From: an uncultured Oscillospiraceae bacterium
GTDB taxonomy: Bacteria > Bacillota > Clostridia > Oscillospirales > Oscillospiraceae
Assembly: GCA_944385645.1 (NCBI GenBank)
Contig: CALWYA010000006.1
Coordinates: forward strand, 1-21,638
Length of the DNA stretch: 21,638 bases
Direction of reading: 5' to 3'
Shown: positions 21,451-21,638 of the stretch, in pieces
Layout of the letters: each line of letters starts with the position of its first letter
How positions within the stretch are numbered: position 1 is the first letter of the stretch
The notes under the pieces: generated by a model
Seen by the model: the letters and a program-made list of their open reading frames with translations, nothing else
Database searches by the model: none
Told to the model about the DNA's origin: nothing
Position numbers and translations under genes: made by a program

Positions 21451-21638
21451 ATGGAAATCAACGGACAGAATGTGAGCGAGACCGGGCGCTATGACGAGAT
21501 GGGCCTGTCCGCCGAGGTCATGCAGGCCATCGACCGGAAGGGCTACGTCCAGGCCACCCCGGTCCAGGTGGGGGCCATCCCCTATTTCATGGAGTGGAAG
21601 GACGTCATCGCCAAGGCCCCCACGGGGACGGGCAAGAC
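21451..21638 (+). CDS. DEAD-box ATP-dependent RNA helicase, N-terminus only
   Basis: Sixty-two N-terminal residues are visible before the window ends. The Q motif is present (GYVQATPVQ, with the upstream aromatic Tyr), and motif I (Walker A) reads APTGTGKT at the edge. The spacing between them and MGLSAEVMQAIDRKGY are typical of the DeaD/CshA/RhlE group, which unwinds RNA in ribosome assembly, mRNA decay and cold adaptation. The DEAD, SAT and helicase C domains lie outside, so the subgroup cannot be named. ATG 21451 follows AAAGGA (21436-21441) at 9 bases. Confidence 0.93.
   Translation, partial: MEINGQNVSETGRYDEMGLSAEVMQAIDRKGYVQATPVQVGAIPYFMEWKDVIAKAPTGTGK

Overview
The window looks like chromosomal DNA of a spore-forming, anaerobic, high-GC member of the Clostridia, most likely Oscillospiraceae (the Flavonifractor/Lawsonibacter/Pseudoflavonifractor neighbourhood). 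This rests on the class III (oxygen-sensitive) ribonucleotide reductase, a PdaB-type sporulation deacetylase, an S-layer (SLH) anchored surface protein, a YtvI-like membrane protein, GC-rich codon use with strong GGAGG-type ribosome binding sites, and a helix-turn-helix/kinase pair that I recall from this family. The genus is an inference. I saw no phage, insertion sequence, CRISPR, tRNA or rRNA.

Layout. 1-1456 (minus): nrdD, cut by the left edge, behind a consensus promoter overlapped by two NrdR boxes. 1627-2406 (plus): PdaB-like deacetylase. 2640-7577 (plus): a 1645-residue secreted beta-helix protein with three C-terminal SLH domains, behind an unusual leader with a duplicated 20-mer and a hairpin. 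7717-8133 (minus): NifX/NifB-like protein with a His/Cys tail. 8388-10268 (plus): a 55-residue unknown microprotein followed by an ABC-class ATPase (COG3044). 10714-12018 (plus): YuiF/NhaC-type transporter behind a leader of about 220 nt that carries a candidate intrinsic terminator. 12148-14652: a divergent module of HTH regulator (minus), eukaryotic-like protein kinase and zinc-ribbon membrane beta-helix protein (both plus). 14693-15499, 15767-16630 (minus): Cof-type HAD phosphatase and DegV protein. 16728-18187 (minus): ylmH, a VOC protein and a DUF896 protein in one operon. 18442-19608 (plus): AI-2E/YtvI family protein. 19818-21194 (plus): membrane-anchored HtrA protease with direct repeats in front of its promoter. 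21451-end (plus): start of a DEAD-box RNA helicase.

How the parts relate. Most genes are single transcription units with their own consensus promoter and GC-rich terminator. The envelope theme is strong: deacetylase, S-layer protein, HtrA, AI-2E/YtvI protein and the kinase-linked membrane protein. The least described parts are the HTH/kinase/zinc-ribbon-beta-helix module, the microprotein-ATPase pair with its shared inverted repeats, and the leaders of the SLH and transporter genes. Stretches of more than about 300 bases without a gene: only 10269-10713, which holds a long hairpin, a promoter and the attenuator-like hairpin.
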